A DNA stretch of 64,000 bases from Phlegmacium glaucopus (lineage: Eukaryota; Basidiomycota; Agaricomycetes; Agaricales; Cortinariaceae), in contig MU130362.1 in assembly GCA_015039465.1 (NCBI GenBank), positions 159,735 to 223,734 on the forward strand, in the 5' to 3' direction. The notes beneath the pieces are model-generated. The model had not been told where the DNA came from and did no database searches. It was given only the letters and a program-made list of their open reading frames with translations. Each line of letters starts with the position of its first letter. The stretch's first letter is position 1. This document shows positions 1 through 11,916 of the stretch, in pieces. The translations under genes were made by a program, and so were the position numbers.

Positions 1-292
1 AGGCGTGTGACAATCACACGCTACGTATTCCGCAGATATATCATTGCGAATGCGCGAATTCTCCATTCTAACACACTCCGATGGTGTAGCCAGAATCTGG
101 CGGCTAGAGATAATTCCCCCACGTTGAAAAATGACCTCAAGATGTACATTCCTGTCTCTTTTCTATCGCGACGTTGAACACGACCAATCGAGTGACAGTA
201 CTGGTATCATCATTCATTTATTCATACATACATAAATTACTAGCTATCATCACAATAGGATAATGGCAACACTATAAAATATAAAAAATAGA
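1..292. other. 3' flank, no gene seen
   Basis: This stretch lies downstream of the minus-strand gene that ends at 293. It is AT-rich toward 230-290, as expected for a 3' untranslated and polyadenylation region. No convincing reading frame, RNA gene or repeat was seen. Confidence 0.4.
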
Positions 293-1366
293 TCAATGTC
301 CCAACCAAGGACGGGGAAGATTCTCCAATTCTGCATTGATCTCTGGATCATCTCCTCGTGTACCATAGCAGTAGCAATAAGAATACGAATGACTCCTGTC
401 TGTCCAAGTTTCGTTTGACCTTATGACCGCCCATTGGGCACCCATCGAAATGGCAAGCCAGGCTGGCGAAAAAATGAGGAACATGACTGCAGAAATGACC
501 CAGGGGGCAACAAAGATCGATCCTGGTCCTAAAATAGCGCCTCCAAGGGCGCCGGCGCGTGTCGCATGTAAAACATCAATTCCACCGAGGTCGACGTGTC
601 GATGGAGGAGAACAGCACACCCTATGGTGCCGGAGAGTGTAGAGAGGAGTAAATGCATGCATAGCTGGATATACCAAGGCACTGTTTCCTTTCCCTCTTC
701 GTTGTATGTCTTCGGAACGAATGACGTAAGTATTGCAAGAATGAAGATCGATATTAAGCAGCCTACTCCCCCGATGTAGGCTGCGGACGCGTTGCTTGTG
801 TAATGCGCAAGGTGTGCGGCTCGAAGGATGCCGTTTCCAGTGAGCCTGATGGATGAAAAAGTGAATTTGAGGGGCCTGAAGGGAGGGAAAAGACCACAAA
901 CAATGCGATAGCTCCTGTGGATGCAGTTAGTGCAAAGGAGAAGCCCAGAAGGGCGCTGAGGGAACATATGATGATTAGAAAAAATAAGATAAAAAACAGG
1001 GCATAGTCCCTGCAAGACTTACACGCAACCTATCACAATTAGAATCGCTACTGGAACAACTCGTAGGCCGATCCAAATAAGGACAAAGATATCATTAAGG
1101 ACAACTATTGGTCTCCTCAATCGAACTTTGGTTGGCGGATATGTGGCTGTTGACGGACGGCTGCTTTCAGCCTTGGTCGAGACTTGGAGTGTTGTGGTAG
1201 TCGTTTTCGGCAGTGATAGACTAGTATTTGGAACTGGTTGAGTGGAAACGGATGTCGGAGGATCCATGGCCACGGCGACGTATATAACGTCTGAGAAATC
1301 GTCGAGAAGTTTGTAGAAATGAAGGTATGTCCTCAAGGCCTCAGTATTTTTTGGGATGGGAGTCAA
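293..1366 (-). CDS. putative multi-span membrane protein, two exons
   Basis: I do not recognise the family. Joining 1366-1023 to 875-293 removes a 147-nt intron with a GTAAGT donor and a CTTCAG acceptor, and gives an open frame of 308 residues ending at the stop at 293. The N-terminal 75 residues are hydrophilic and Ser/Thr-rich, with no signal peptide. At least four hydrophobic spans follow: FVLIWIGLRVVPVAILIVIG, a GGVGCLISIFILAIL segment, a WYIQLCMHLLLSTLSG segment, and a long one ending MFLIFSPAWLAISM. The tail is soluble and ends LENLPRPWLGH. Within the intron an alternative acceptor would add another hydrophobic stretch but then loses the frame, so the splice model is my choice. It is divergent from the ATG14 gene at 1716 and probably an integral membrane protein of unknown role. 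Confidence 0.5.
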
Positions 1367-1715
1367 TGAGTAGCATGCTGCAGTGACTCGATGCCTTTAA
1401 ATGAGTTGACGTTTTCAGGAACTGACGTGTCGGATAAAAATCTCAGCTGACGACAGTCGATATCAGATTTCATAGAAGGAGAATTGGAACGTTACATACG
1501 ACTTTTGTTACTGGGTTTTTTGACAAGTGCGTGTCAAAAGCACAGGCTGAGCGCTGAGGACTGACGTAGCAAAGATCTAATACCATGCCGCTTAAACTTA
1601 AAGCTCCGATAATCATTGCCGAGCCAAAACGATCACTGTGGAATACAACAAATCATCCCCAGACATAGACATCTACGACGAAGCAAAGCCCTACCTACGT
1701 TTTACCTGCAACCAG
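1367..1715. promoter_or_regulatory. divergent intergenic/promoter region
   Basis: About 350 bp separate the starts of the minus-strand membrane gene and the plus-strand ATG14 gene, so both promoters should lie here. The frame upstream of 1716 stays open back to about 1609, so the first ATG14 exon may begin earlier, possibly with another small upstream exon. No unambiguous TATA box was found. Confidence 0.35.
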
Positions 1716-3286
1716 ATGGATTGCAAGATATGCGAATTCAAGCAACGTCACTTCTACTGTGAAATCTGTCTAAAGACTCAGTAAATCCTAAAGACTTGCG
1801 TTTTCATTGTCTTAACGTCCTTTTTCTGAAATCATCCAATATAGCCTGCACGATTTTCGTCAACAGACGCATCATTATGCTTTGGACAGAGATGATCAAG
1901 TTTCTAAAGCTGTCAAGGCGTTGTCAGATACGATAACACCTGCAAGACTATCTCGTGCTGGTGTTTCAGCTTATCAAAGACAGGTAGATGAGCTACAGAT
2001 TGGATTGGCAAAGTTGAGAAGGGAGAACGACAGAAGTACGTTTTATACAAGTTATTTTATTTCTCATAACGAATATGGCAGAACGAGATCGTCTAAGGAC
2101 TCTACGAGAAACGTTAGCTTCTCGAAGACGCACAATCTCCGCAGCTAAACTTCAAGCCAACCTTTCTTCGTCTCACATACAACCGCCTAGTCCCTCATTG
2201 TCTCCCTCACCATATCGAGACGGTGAAGCTTTGTCAAACTTGTCATCGATGATTGCTCGAGCTCGTTCAGGATTAGTCCAAGAACTAGTGGAAGTCTTCA
2301 ATGTGGTAGAAGTAGGCGGGAGACCGCCCATCGGTGGAAAAGCTGGAACGAAGGGTGAATGGACAATTGGCGACCTTATTCTCCCCGTTCCGGGAGATAT
2401 GAGACGTAACTTTTCCTTTTAACCTTCTTTTTGTATAATTCCTTTGACCAGCCATCGAGCAGGTTATCCACCAGATCATATTAATGCTGTTTTAACGCAC
2501 ACAATCCATTTCATCTCGTTATTAACTTTCTATCTTGGTGTTAAGCTACCATTCGAGGTCATTTGGACTGGAGGAAAGCTTGGGGTTGGTCAGCCGTGGA
2601 TTGGCGCTACGCAAGGTTCAGAAGTCGGAGGCTGGGCAAGGTAAGTTGGCCGGCGAATATTTCCAAATATTCAAATTTAATCCCTTATCGTAGGTGGTAC
2701 ACTAAACACCCACTTCATCTCTCTTCATCTTGGACCCCTTCTTCTCCTCCCGCGTCTATTACAAATTCAATGCCCAAGCGTTTTTCACGATCACAATCAT
2801 CCCCTCAACAAACTTCTGAACCTCTTGCTGCATCCATTATTGCCGCTGATCCGCCGGTAGCTGCTCCTGAATCTTCATTTACCACAGCTCTTTCCATGCT
2901 TCTTTATGATGTATCCTACCTTGCCTACACTCAAACCATCGATGTGCCTCTAAGCCAAGCAGGAGACGTCTTGAGTAATCTCTGGACTGTATGTTGTAGT
3001 TCTGAACTGGGCAGGTGATTGCACTCCTTTATCACCACCCTTGTATTTGCTTCAGTCACTGAACAATGAACGTAGGAAATCTCATGAGACGTACCCACAC
3101 CTCCCTGCGCCAACACCGCCGTCGTTCCCTTTAGATTTTTCGCAACTTCTGCAGGCCACTGTCGCACATCCACCTTCTAGACCTCGTAAACATAGATCGG
3201 GACCAGGGAGCATCGTGCGCGAAAGGATTGAGGAAGCGTCCAAAGAGGAAGAGGAAGGGTGGGATTTGGTAGATGACGATGTCTAG
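1716..3286 (+). CDS. ATG14: Atg14/UVRAG-like autophagy subunit of the Vps34 PI3-kinase complex
   Basis: The product resembles the Atg14/Barkor family. Atg14 targets the class III phosphatidylinositol 3-kinase complex I (Vps34, Vps15, Vps30) to autophagosome formation sites. Splicing at GT-AG sites gives six exons: 1716-1780, 1845-2035, 2082-2405, 2463-2640, 2694-3014 and 3076-3286, and all junctions keep frame. The N-terminus has the family's zinc-binding pattern CKICEFKQRHFYCEICLKTH. A coiled-coil region (QVDELQIGLAKLRRENDR, then RDRLRTLRETLASRRR) follows. Then comes the conserved domain containing LPVPGDMRRYPPDHINAV, a hydrophobic stretch ending LPFEVIW, and PPSFPLDFSQLLQAT. The C-terminus is acidic and ends WDLVDDDV. 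Introns are 46-64 nt. The start is uncertain: the ATG at 1716 opens inside the zinc motif region and the frame continues upstream without an ATG, so a first exon may be missing from this model. Confidence 0.85.
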
Positions 3287-3804
3287 CTTACTTCTTTTAT
3301 ATCTTCAACATCAGGAAGAAGCTGGAAGAAGGCATTTTACTTAGTTTCTACAGGTTTCTCAGGGTTTCTCAACCTGAAAAACCTACAAAGATGTCTAAAA
3401 ATCTGGGAAATCTGGGAATCTGGAAACCTATGTCAGCTTTTCCTGAAGACCACTCACGTAATTGGTATCATTATTTCATTTTTTGTAACAATGTCATTCT
3501 GGTTAGTTACAAAATTGACCATGCACGCAAGAAAGCAGATGAATCTTTCGTGGCAATTCCGGCAAATATGGATGAGGAGCGTGCTGATAAATTCAGACGC
3601 CACTGGCCGATGCGTGAGGGTAAGTTTGTCCTCTCCACAGAGTCATGCATGTAGTGGAACGTTCTCCATTAATGGGGACGGGCAAGGTTGATTACGCTGT
3701 ATAGCCACACAAAAAGGCTCACGCTCATATCCACAATCTAAGTAGATTTTAACACAATGACAACTATTGACTGCCTGAGTGTGTTCAATGGTCATATTAG
3801 ATCT
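3287..3804. other. intergenic, no supported gene
   Basis: A short open frame runs over 3391-3654 on the plus strand, but it has no recognisable motif and no clear splice partners. The beginning contains short GGTTTCTC/GAAACC-like inverted motifs that could be a degenerate transposon end. Nothing firm can be assigned. Confidence 0.3.
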
Positions 3805-5336
3805 TCAGAGGCAGAAATGGGTATGAAGGGTTCTTTTTTCACTGCAAAAGGAGGGAGATGTGATGATCCGTTCCTCGAAGTCCTCCTCATCGACAGATCC
3901 ATCCCTATGAAGAACAATGCCCTTCACCTTCATCACGGCTCTGATATTGACATCTAGCCATTCTTCAGGATAAATGATGTCTCTGAACTCCTTCTCGTGT
4001 CTCTTCACATCTTCCTCAGAAAATAACACCGGAGTTAGTGCTTGCAGGAATGTAATCACCATACCCAGCCGTCAGCGATAACAAACACCGTTCGAGGAGG
4101 GGTAGACCGTCCGACCAGGAGTGTGATGAATAGTAGACCGCGCGGCGCAAATCCTCCTTCTGATGAAGCCGCAATGCGGAATACAATTCAGGTCGCAACT
4201 GGCGGACGAGCTTGAGAAACTGATGGTTTGACGCGACCTGCCTGATCTCTGCGTGAGCCTCCGATTTCTGGGCAACGCCCAGCTCGTCAAAGTTGTCTGG
4301 TAAGACAGGCTGCTGGAGGTCTCCTGGAACCTTTGCGTACTTGAGATTTTTGGTGTCGATGTCGACAAAGTCGGGCATTATGGTTTCAAATAGTGGTCGG
4401 ATGGCCGCACCCTGCCAATCAATAATCGCCGCCACTGATATGAGATTGTTATCATTGACGAACATGTTGGCAGCGTGCAAGTCGGGATGAGAAAGGGTAG
4501 GCATGCAGTGTTCACGTGAAGGAAGAACCGCGGGGGCGAGGGTTAGCCATTTTTTGAGTAATGTTATGTGTTGAATTACGCTCTGTCGAGCCCCAATCTG
4601 ATTTTGGGCGCTTGGAGTGTTTGAACACGACTGGATCCATTTAATTTCACACTCTACGACGGCCTTTATGTAAGAATGAATGTTCGTCCTTAAATACGTT
4701 AATAAAAGCAGACCTACACTATGGTGGAATCTCACATGGTCCACGATCAATAAGCATACGGAAAGGCTCGCCTCGATAAAAGCGTCGCTCTACGCCGGGT
4801 CCGATACGAAATCTTTGCGAACAATCGTCGTGTGGTTGCCCTTCGACGTAAAGGGGCCTTGCTTGAAGTAACGGATCAACATCTTCCTTATAATAAATGC
4901 TTCCGTACTGAGAGAATGGGATGGCAGCCAGACCACTCAGCAGTTTGGCGATATCGAAAACGTAATGGCAGGAATCTGAGGAAGTATCCAACACGTTTGC
5001 GAGCATGTTGCCTTCACGATGATATATTCGCACCCCATGTTATTATCTGAGGACGCGTCCCAGGCCAGTACTTTCGGAACTGGGCCACCAATACGAGACC
5101 GAACAAAGTCCATCGTTGCCACCTCGCTACGTGTAAGGAGACTCTGCGGTCCAGCATTACGAAACGGAATACGAGCAACGACATCATTGCCAGTGTCGAG
5201 ACCGAGGCGAAATACACGGTTAAATGTCCTGGAAAGGATTGAACATGTCTCTCTGGGGCAGAATGATCGAATGACCTTCTCCTATAACTTCAATCTCATT
5301 GCATTCAGAGGCACCATATGCTTTCGCAGTTGAGGT
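3805..5336 (-). pseudogene. APH-like phosphotransferase family protein with two frame breaks
   Basis: The product belongs to the fungal phosphotransferase (APH/choline-kinase fold) family, which includes Aim9-like proteins; the substrate is unknown. In order, the minus strand encodes an N-lobe start (FNRVFRLGLDTGNDVVARIPF near 5235-5165, spaced as usual before MDFVRSRIGGPVPKVLAW), the PFSQYGSIYYKED segment, the catalytic loop HPDLHAANMF near 4490-4460, the metal-binding IIDWQGA near 4425, and the family C-terminal motif EKEFRDIIYPEEWLDVNIRA near 4000-3950. Most of the fold is therefore present. Two frame changes interrupt it, near 5015-4985 and near 4030. The second has a branch-like CACTAAC, yet none of the GT-AG pairs I tried restores the right phase. 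It is either a decaying pseudogene or carries non-canonical introns or sequence errors. Confidence 0.7.
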
Positions 5337-5730
5337 GTCTTAAACCCATGTCTACTAGATCATCAACATCTTTGATGATCAATTCTGACCAAGGCACTTA
5401 CGTATATCGTTGTTGTACAACCAGCGTCTAGTCGTACATGTCATGAGCAACTCTGAGCCCGCAGGATTTGAGGCGTAAGCCGACATAAAGCGAGCTAGGA
5501 ATGTGTTTGTTCTTAATGGAAAATGGTGAGGAAAGAGCGCACAATATGCAGCAACAAAAATCAGTTCATGCTGCCGGACCGGAGCAGCGCCGCGGGTCTG
5601 TTTCCGAACCGGCGTCTACGACACACACAAACAAATTAGATAAGCTGCCACGTCTGGAGCATGGTGATGTGGCCTTCGTTGTTTCTCAAACTCTGACAAT
5701 ACTTTATCGCTCCTTGGCTATTTCGTGAAC
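5337..5730. promoter_or_regulatory. divergent promoter region upstream of SEC61
   Basis: This interval separates the 5' ends of the minus-strand phosphotransferase gene and the plus-strand SEC61 gene. An open frame at 5501-5728 has no motif or splice support and probably lies in SEC61 leader sequence. No clear TATA box was identified. Confidence 0.35.
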
Positions 5731-7627
5731 ATGAGCGGGTGTAAGTCCTCATTTATATAATGTTGGTTCAAACGACAGCTAAATCTCTTAAACAGTTCGG
5801 TTCCTCAACCTCGTTCGGCCCTTTCTCCCAATTTTACCTGAAGTCTCGTCACCAGATCGCAAGGTGCGTGTGCCTAGTCTCTTACACCTCCAATCCTCAT
5901 TTCACCATCTATTTTCTTTCCTTTTCTACAAAAAAAAATAGGTTCCCTTCAATCAAAAAGTGCTATGGACCGCCGTCACTCTCCTCATCTTCTTAGTCTG
6001 CTCCCAAGTCCCGCTATACGGGATTATGTCCTCTGATTCCTCCGACCCCCTGTATTGGATGCGTGTCATCTTGGCTTCCAACCGTGGAACTCTTATGGAA
6101 CTTGGAATCACCCCTATCGTCACTTCGGGAATGATTATGCAGCTGCTTGCAGGTGCCAACCTCATTGACGTGGATTTCTCGCTCAAAGAGGACCGTGCGT
6201 TGTTCAGTGGGGCTCAGAAACGTGGGTTTTCCTCTCTTTCCTTTGAACACTCTTGGATACCACTACGAGCTGTCGTGCCATTTTCCCTTCATTGAAATCA
6301 TTGCAAATTCAAGCTCCAGTTCGGTCCTTTCAGCTAACACACCGCTTTTATTTCAGTTTTCGCCCTCATCATTTCCCTCGGACAAGCTACTGTCTACGTT
6401 CTCACAGGACTCTACGGCCAGCCCAAAGACATCGGCGCGGGTGTTTGCCTTCTTCTTATCATTCAGCTCATTGTTGCGGCGCTCATCGTCATTCTCCTTG
6501 ACGAACTCCTCCAAAAAGGATACGGCCTTGGCTCCGGCATTAATCTCTTCATCGCCACTAACATCTGTGAATCTATTGTCTGGAAAGCATTTTCCCCTAC
6601 CACCGTCAACATCGGCCGTGGTTCTGAATTCGAAGGTGCCATAGTGTCCTTGTTCCATCTTCTCTTCACATGGAGTGACAAAGGCCGTGCTTTGCGTGAA
6701 GCCTTCTGGCGTGAGCGTCTCCCCAATGTCATGAACCTGATTTCTACCGTCGTCATTTTCGCCATCGTTATCTATCTTCAAGGATTCCGTATTGAGATCC
6801 CTGTCAAGAGCAACAAATTCCGTGGACAACGAGGATCGTATCCCGTCAAGTTGTTCTATACCTCCAATATGCCGATTATGTTGCAATCTGCGTTAACCTC
6901 AAACGTGTTCATCGTCTCTCAGATGCTCGCTTCTCGATTCCCTAGTAACTTCTTAGTTAAGATCGTTGGTATCTGGGAGGTCAGTCCTACAGCTTCTGTT
7001 CTTCTGATCCTTTTTCCAATGTATTAATACGGTTCAATCTCACAGCCAATGGAAGATTCTCCACAACTCCGAGCAACGTCCGGCATCGCCTACTACATGT
7101 CGCCACCCCATACCATCAAGGAAGCTATTCTCGACCCAATTCATACAGCAATTTACATCGTCTTCATGCTCTCCGCTTGTGCCATCTTCTCAAAAACCTG
7201 GATCGAAGTATCAGGTTCTGGTCCTCGGGATGTCGCTAAACAGCTAAAAGATCAACAAATGGTTTGTTTTTCTGCTCATCGACTTACCTATCTTTATCTT
7301 ACTATGAATATAGGTCATGGCCGGTCATCGTGAAGGATCTATGTATAAAGAACTTAAACGTGTGATTCCCACTGCTGCTGCTTTTGGTGGTGCCATTCTT
7401 GGATTACTCTCTGTCGCTGCCGATCTCTCAGGGGCTATTGGAAGCGGAACTGGTATCCTCATGGCCGTGACGATCATTTACAGCTGTACGCCTTCTTTCC
7501 TTATCGTTTGCCTTCTGTTCTGTTTGCGTCTAATCGCTGATAAATACACTACCATTTACCAGATTGGGAGATTGGTATGCGAGAATCTGGTGGACCTGAA
7601 ATGGCGGCATTTGGCGACTTGCTGTGA
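5731..7627 (+). CDS. SEC61: Sec61 alpha, protein-conducting channel of the ER translocon
   Basis: Sec61 alpha forms the ER membrane channel for co- and post-translational protein import, together with the beta and gamma subunits. Seven exons join in frame: 5731-5740, 5796-5863, 5942-6221, 6357-6979, 7046-7261, 7314-7485 and 7563-7627. The first exon has only ten bases (ATG AGC GGG T). The product starts [20 protein letters not shown]. It contains family blocks such as the plug region [15 protein letters not shown], the [19 protein letters not shown] segment, [18 protein letters not shown], and [20 protein letters not shown]. It ends [21 protein letters not shown]. Length (about 477 residues) and the ten hydrophobic spans match the family. 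The gene looks intact and is probably constitutively expressed and essential. Confidence 0.96.
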
Positions 7628-8546
7628 AACAAAAGTACCACAAACCCAGCAAGGATTCATCGTCGTAGTTACGGTATGGTTTAATGGATGAGGGAACCGG
7701 TGGACAAGCAGGGAGAGATTTGTCCGACACTGCTGACTGCCTCGTAGCTTTTTTACTTTACATTTCCGAGGCCTAACGAAAATAACAGTATGGGGTCAGG
7801 GGGGAAGATTTTATTATTAGCATCTCCCTTGCCCTATCCTGATTGTTTTGTAAACAAAATCGTAATTTGATGTCCGTGAGGTGACTGTAGGCAGGATAAT
7901 TGGATATGACCCGCCTGGTTTAACATGGTTGTTAACCTTTATGTAGGAGGGACGAATCATCACCGTGACAGGGTTCCAAGTTATAAATAGGATATAATTC
8001 CAGGTGCCGATCTGGTAAGGGGCATTATCTGGCATTATCAAGTATAAAACTCATCTATTTATTGACTTCTTCATTTTTCCCCCAGCATGTATTTCTAAGC
8101 CAGCCTATCACCCTCTCAGAAAACTAGCCGGAAAAAATTACCCTCCGAATCTCATGGGTAATTTCACAAACATCACAACCTTTAATACCTTTTCAACACT
8201 AAGGCCACTACATGGTCTACTTCCACCGAAATCTGGCCATCTATTTAAAAACAAGGTGTAGAAACTGCTTCTGAAGATTTGGATGCATCTTCGTCTTCGG
8301 CGCCGCCGCCAACTACCACCTCTGTGCCCTCCCCTTTCTCATTTCGTGGCCATATGTCGTGAATTTTCAGCGGGGCAAGTGTTGTTTGGTCCACATACCG
8401 CTTGAATGTAACGCAAAAGATAGCACTGGTAGACCGCGCCTTGACGTTGACGTTCACGGAAAACCCTTAATTAAGAGACGCGTCAGCCGTGGGAAGCAAC
8501 ACGTGATCAAGTACGGTTTGGTGGGCGCGACTACAAACAGACTAAC
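7628..8546. other. intergenic between SEC61 and the next gene
   Basis: About 900 bp follow the SEC61 stop. The first part should be its 3' untranslated region, and the last few hundred bases the promoter of the gene at 8547. Short minus-strand frames (7817-8041, 8245-8457) have no motifs and no splice support. No repeat or RNA gene was seen. Confidence 0.4.
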
Positions 8547-9843
8547 ATGATGTCCACCGAGCGAGCATCCAAGAAGTGCAAGACTCGATCTGGTTGCAGC
8601 GGGACAGAGCTTTCGTCAGCCTTCCTCATCCTTCAGAAGTTCAGGGACAGCATCACCACCACCGAGATCAACCTTGACGACGACATTCTCGAGACCGTCG
8701 ACAGTCCCGAGCTAGACACCGAGATTGACCAGGATGCGCTCGCGCAGTTGGATGGCCTTCTTCAGTGGATGGACTCCAAGATGAAATTCACTACAAAAGT
8801 GGGTCTTGCTACATGCCAGGTATAAGCGAGCTAACTCCAGGGCAAGTCCCATACATTCTCCTCTATCCAGTGGGGCGTAATAAGCGGCATCCAGGTTTCG
8901 CAGGGACCGCTCCTTTACCTCAAATCTGACTTGCAACAACGCGTTGCGGACACGAGATTGACTGGCGCAAATCATTTTATGTCTTCCCCAAATTTGCATA
9001 GGTTTTTGAACATGCTCCTTCGCCTTGTCGCAAGACCGGTGTGTGCCCACAGCCGTGGTTATTCTCAATTCGACCTGACTTTATTCCTAGTCCAAAGCCA
9101 GCGCCCGCACCTGGGTTGACGCCTTCCTCTACCGTGCCTCAGCAATGCTGCCGGATGACAAAACCATGACTCTCAATGTTGAATATTCCGTCTCGCCAGT
9201 CACTGTACCGACAGCCTCAGGGGTTGACATCGTCCTAGTCGGTTATATGGACTATACTGTAGTCGTTGCCGATCCTACGATGTCCGGTGGGTTGTGCCAT
9301 ATCCCCTTGTCCTGATCTCATTTCCACTAACTGCAGATTACTTCCTGAACAATGCGAGAGTGAGAGATCTCGTGCGCTATATTGATTCGGTGTTGAGATT
9401 TTTCGTAGTCAAAGCGAAATCCGGGGATGTGAAGCTCCTCGACTGCCTCCCCCAAGTTTTCGCACAACTCTATGCATCTGCGAGGAAGCTGAGGTGGGTT
9501 CATATCCTCATTTCTTGATTCTACAAAGCTAATTGATAGGGCAGGAAAACTCATATGCGGGGTGCGCTGACAAATGGATATGAATGGCTGTTTGTTGTTC
9601 TTACTGTCAACTCGGATGGCGGGGCTTCGTACGCGGTTTCAACTCGTTCGCATTCAGTAGCCCCCCAAGACGTTAGTGGCAAAATGGTCCTCAATGAGGA
9701 TCAGGTTGACATGATAGCTGGGATACTCGCATCCTGGGTATGTCGTCGGCTACTTAAAATGTCTTTTGGTGTACTTACTCTACTAGATCCAACATAGCTG
9801 CGAAGACATTGGGGAGGATGATTGGTTCAGGGTGGGACCATAA
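8547..9843 (+). CDS. intact 347-residue protein with PD-(D/E)XK-like core (mushroom-expanded family)
   Basis: Six exons join cleanly at GT-AG introns and keep frame throughout: 8547-8819, 8871-9038, 9091-9286, 9337-9493, 9545-9737 and 9787-9843. The product is soluble, without a signal peptide or membrane span. An acidic N-terminal part precedes ASARTWVDAFLYRASAML. Then comes a predicted core, GVDIVLVGYMDY, followed by FFVVKAKSGDVKLLDCLPQV and QLYASARK, and by RGALTNGYEWLFVVL. The C-terminus is HSCEDIGEDDWFRVGP. From memory, mushroom genomes carry many proteins with this GALTNG and CEDIGxDDWF pattern. I infer a restriction-endonuclease-like fold from the D...xxK...Q arrangement, but the usual acidic residue before the lysine appears as Val (VVKAK), so it may be catalytically dead. 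Function unknown. Confidence 0.75.
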
Positions 9844-10273
9844 AAATGCAAGATGCATTTATGCATCCTCCCAAATTATGCACCACCCCTTTCGTCTGTG
9901 TCCCTCTCATAGTCCTTGTTTATTAGTAAATTTCCCTCAAAATCTACAACTGTGTCACCCCAATGCGTTGTACTTCCCATACCTTTAATGTCTACATATT
10001 TTTTCATTGGACAGCGAAACCAGCGAGGTGGGAAACCTCAGCAGCCCCATCGACAGCGAGCGCAGGTTGCGGTGAACCCCGTGGTGACGGACGCGTCCCG
10101 ATGGGTTGTAGGTGGGTGAATTTGGGGATGGGGTATATAAAAATGCGAAAATGCGAAATCTTTGTTGGACAAAGTCTTCAAAATGTAAATAACTACAACT
10201 TACCCCTGGAAAAACTAGTCCGTGGGTCTTGTCAATGTATGTGAAGCTGTACCGATGACACAAGTCATAAGTC
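9844..10273. other. intergenic, no supported gene
   Basis: Roughly 430 bp between the intact nuclease-like gene and its decayed neighbour. Short open frames on both strands overlap each other and lack motifs. The interval may hide a lost first exon of the downstream pseudogene. Confidence 0.3.
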
Positions 10274-11403
10274 ATCACTCATGTCGTCGAGAGCTACGAG
10301 ATCACAGACATTATCAGCTGCTGCGCACCTCAACAGGCTACAGAAGAGTTGGTTGATGTCAACTGGCTCTTCTTCGACAAATCACATCCTGACAATTGTG
10401 ACCCTCGCTACATCAAAGTCCCTCGCTCGCTCTTCGATGACAAGTCACAAAAATGCCGGAGTCTATTTGCTAACGAACTAATGAAGGAATTCAAATTCAA
10501 AGCCATCAAAGAGAATATTAAGTTTTGGAAGGTGGCCGTCATCCATCGCTCTTGTTCCCTGACGTGCTAACACATCACAGCCCAAGCAGGAACTCTCCCT
10601 TGACCGTAGAGGAGGGTTGGATGACGGGCATCAAAACCCTCAACCTCAGAAGTTCCTTTAATTTGATTCCCTTAGCGCGCCCCCCTTGCCACCGCCCTGA
10701 AAGGGAACACGGACAACAACGAGCTTGTTCACTTGATCGTCACCACCGAAGGCACTTATCAGCGAGACGATTTGGCTGATGAACACGATGAGCAGCGTGA
10801 TTGGGCAGGCGATCTACCCGAGATCAGACGTGCGTTGTGGTTACTGTTTTGTCCCGATTCCTGACTCCTTGTGCAGGCTATAGGAATATCCTTTCGACCA
10901 AAGGAAGACCACCGTCTCAAGGCGCCAAGTCTACAGAGTACCCCGTTGTCCAGGCTGATCCACATACTGCCATTCACGACGGACGCTACCCACCCAATCC
11001 TATGTTTCCTACAGTCGCGCCGCCTCTCAAGATATTCCACCCTGTCGTTGCGGGATTCCTCCACCTTGTCCGTGACGAGAATGTCCAACCTACCAACCAA
11101 GACATCGAACATGTTCGTGAGCTTCTCTGTTATGCGGCCATGGTCGGCTCGGTTTTGGAGACACCACGCAATGCAGAGATATGTAAGAGGCTTAACAAAA
11201 TTTTGCAACTGCCGGTCCATGAGGAGCCAAACACCGACAGAATCTCGGCCGATGGTGTCCATATGATTATGGTGGGCGACCTATGTATTCCTCTCTTGAT
11301 CGTGGAGCTCAAGCGAGAGCTCGTTTCTACATGCGACGTTAATTATCAGGCAACTACCTTCAAAGAGATCAAAAATCTTAAATGTACCAGCGACATTACC
11401 TAA
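10274..11403 (+). pseudogene. truncated PD-(D/E)XK-like/fungal kinase-associated family gene
   Basis: Conserved blocks lie in several frames on the plus strand. From 10283 the frame reads ESYEITDIISCCAP, then DVNWLFFDKSHPDNCDPRYI up to WK at 10531, with an intron ending near 10580. A PKQELSLDRRGG exon follows, then a frame with TEGTYQRDDLADEHDEQRDW near 10750-10830. The 3' frame (about 10877-11403) contains GFLHLVRDENVQPTNQDIEH, RLNKILQLPVHEEPNTDR, ADGVHMIMVGDLCIPLLIVE and LKRE. The D...VELKRE...NYQAT order fits a PD-(D/E)XK nuclease core. In agaric relatives this region normally continues much further (by recollection, often before a fungal-type kinase domain), whereas here it stops soon after. 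There is no start codon in frame and one stop between exons, so I call it a pseudogene. Confidence 0.55.
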
Positions 11404-11916
11404 AAGTACACGGCAAAAGCTCGTGATAACTTGCTTTGTCCACAGACTAACGCCCATGGTTGCTGAGTATAAATTTTAAGATGAGCTTGCAGATAAGAAT
11501 TCAGAAGACCTCACTTAGATAGCTCCATCTGATGACTAGGGCAGTCCATGAGCGCCAACCTAGAAATAGTAGAAAACTACTAACATCTTCAGTTATCGGA
11601 ATTAACCTATCTGTCAAGCTACCTTCGATATCGAACAAAACGTAAAACAAGACGACAACGAGAAGAGAACAGATAGATCAAATATACACTTGTGAATGAA
11701 ATAGAAAAAAATACAGATATAGAAACCGGTCAGCCATGATGTCCACCAATGATCATGAGGGAAACATTGTGGTAGCTACGTCCGAGACATAGTTCGGCTT
11801 TGGTAATGCATAAAGGTCCACAGGCACTTTCTTTCTATATGCTCTCATATCCTTCCACAGCTCCGGAATTGGTCTCAATCATATAAAGAACACCGAGGCG
11901 GGGGCGAAACTCGGAT
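11404..11916. other. convergent intergenic region
   Basis: About 510 bp between the plus-strand nuclease-like pseudogene and the minus-strand gene ending at 11917. It is AT-rich and should carry two 3' ends. No open frame, repeat or RNA gene was seen. Confidence 0.4.

Noticed and set aside
7817..8457. Small minus-strand ORFs downstream of SEC61
   Set aside because: No motifs, no splice partners and no conserved pattern; consistent with chance.
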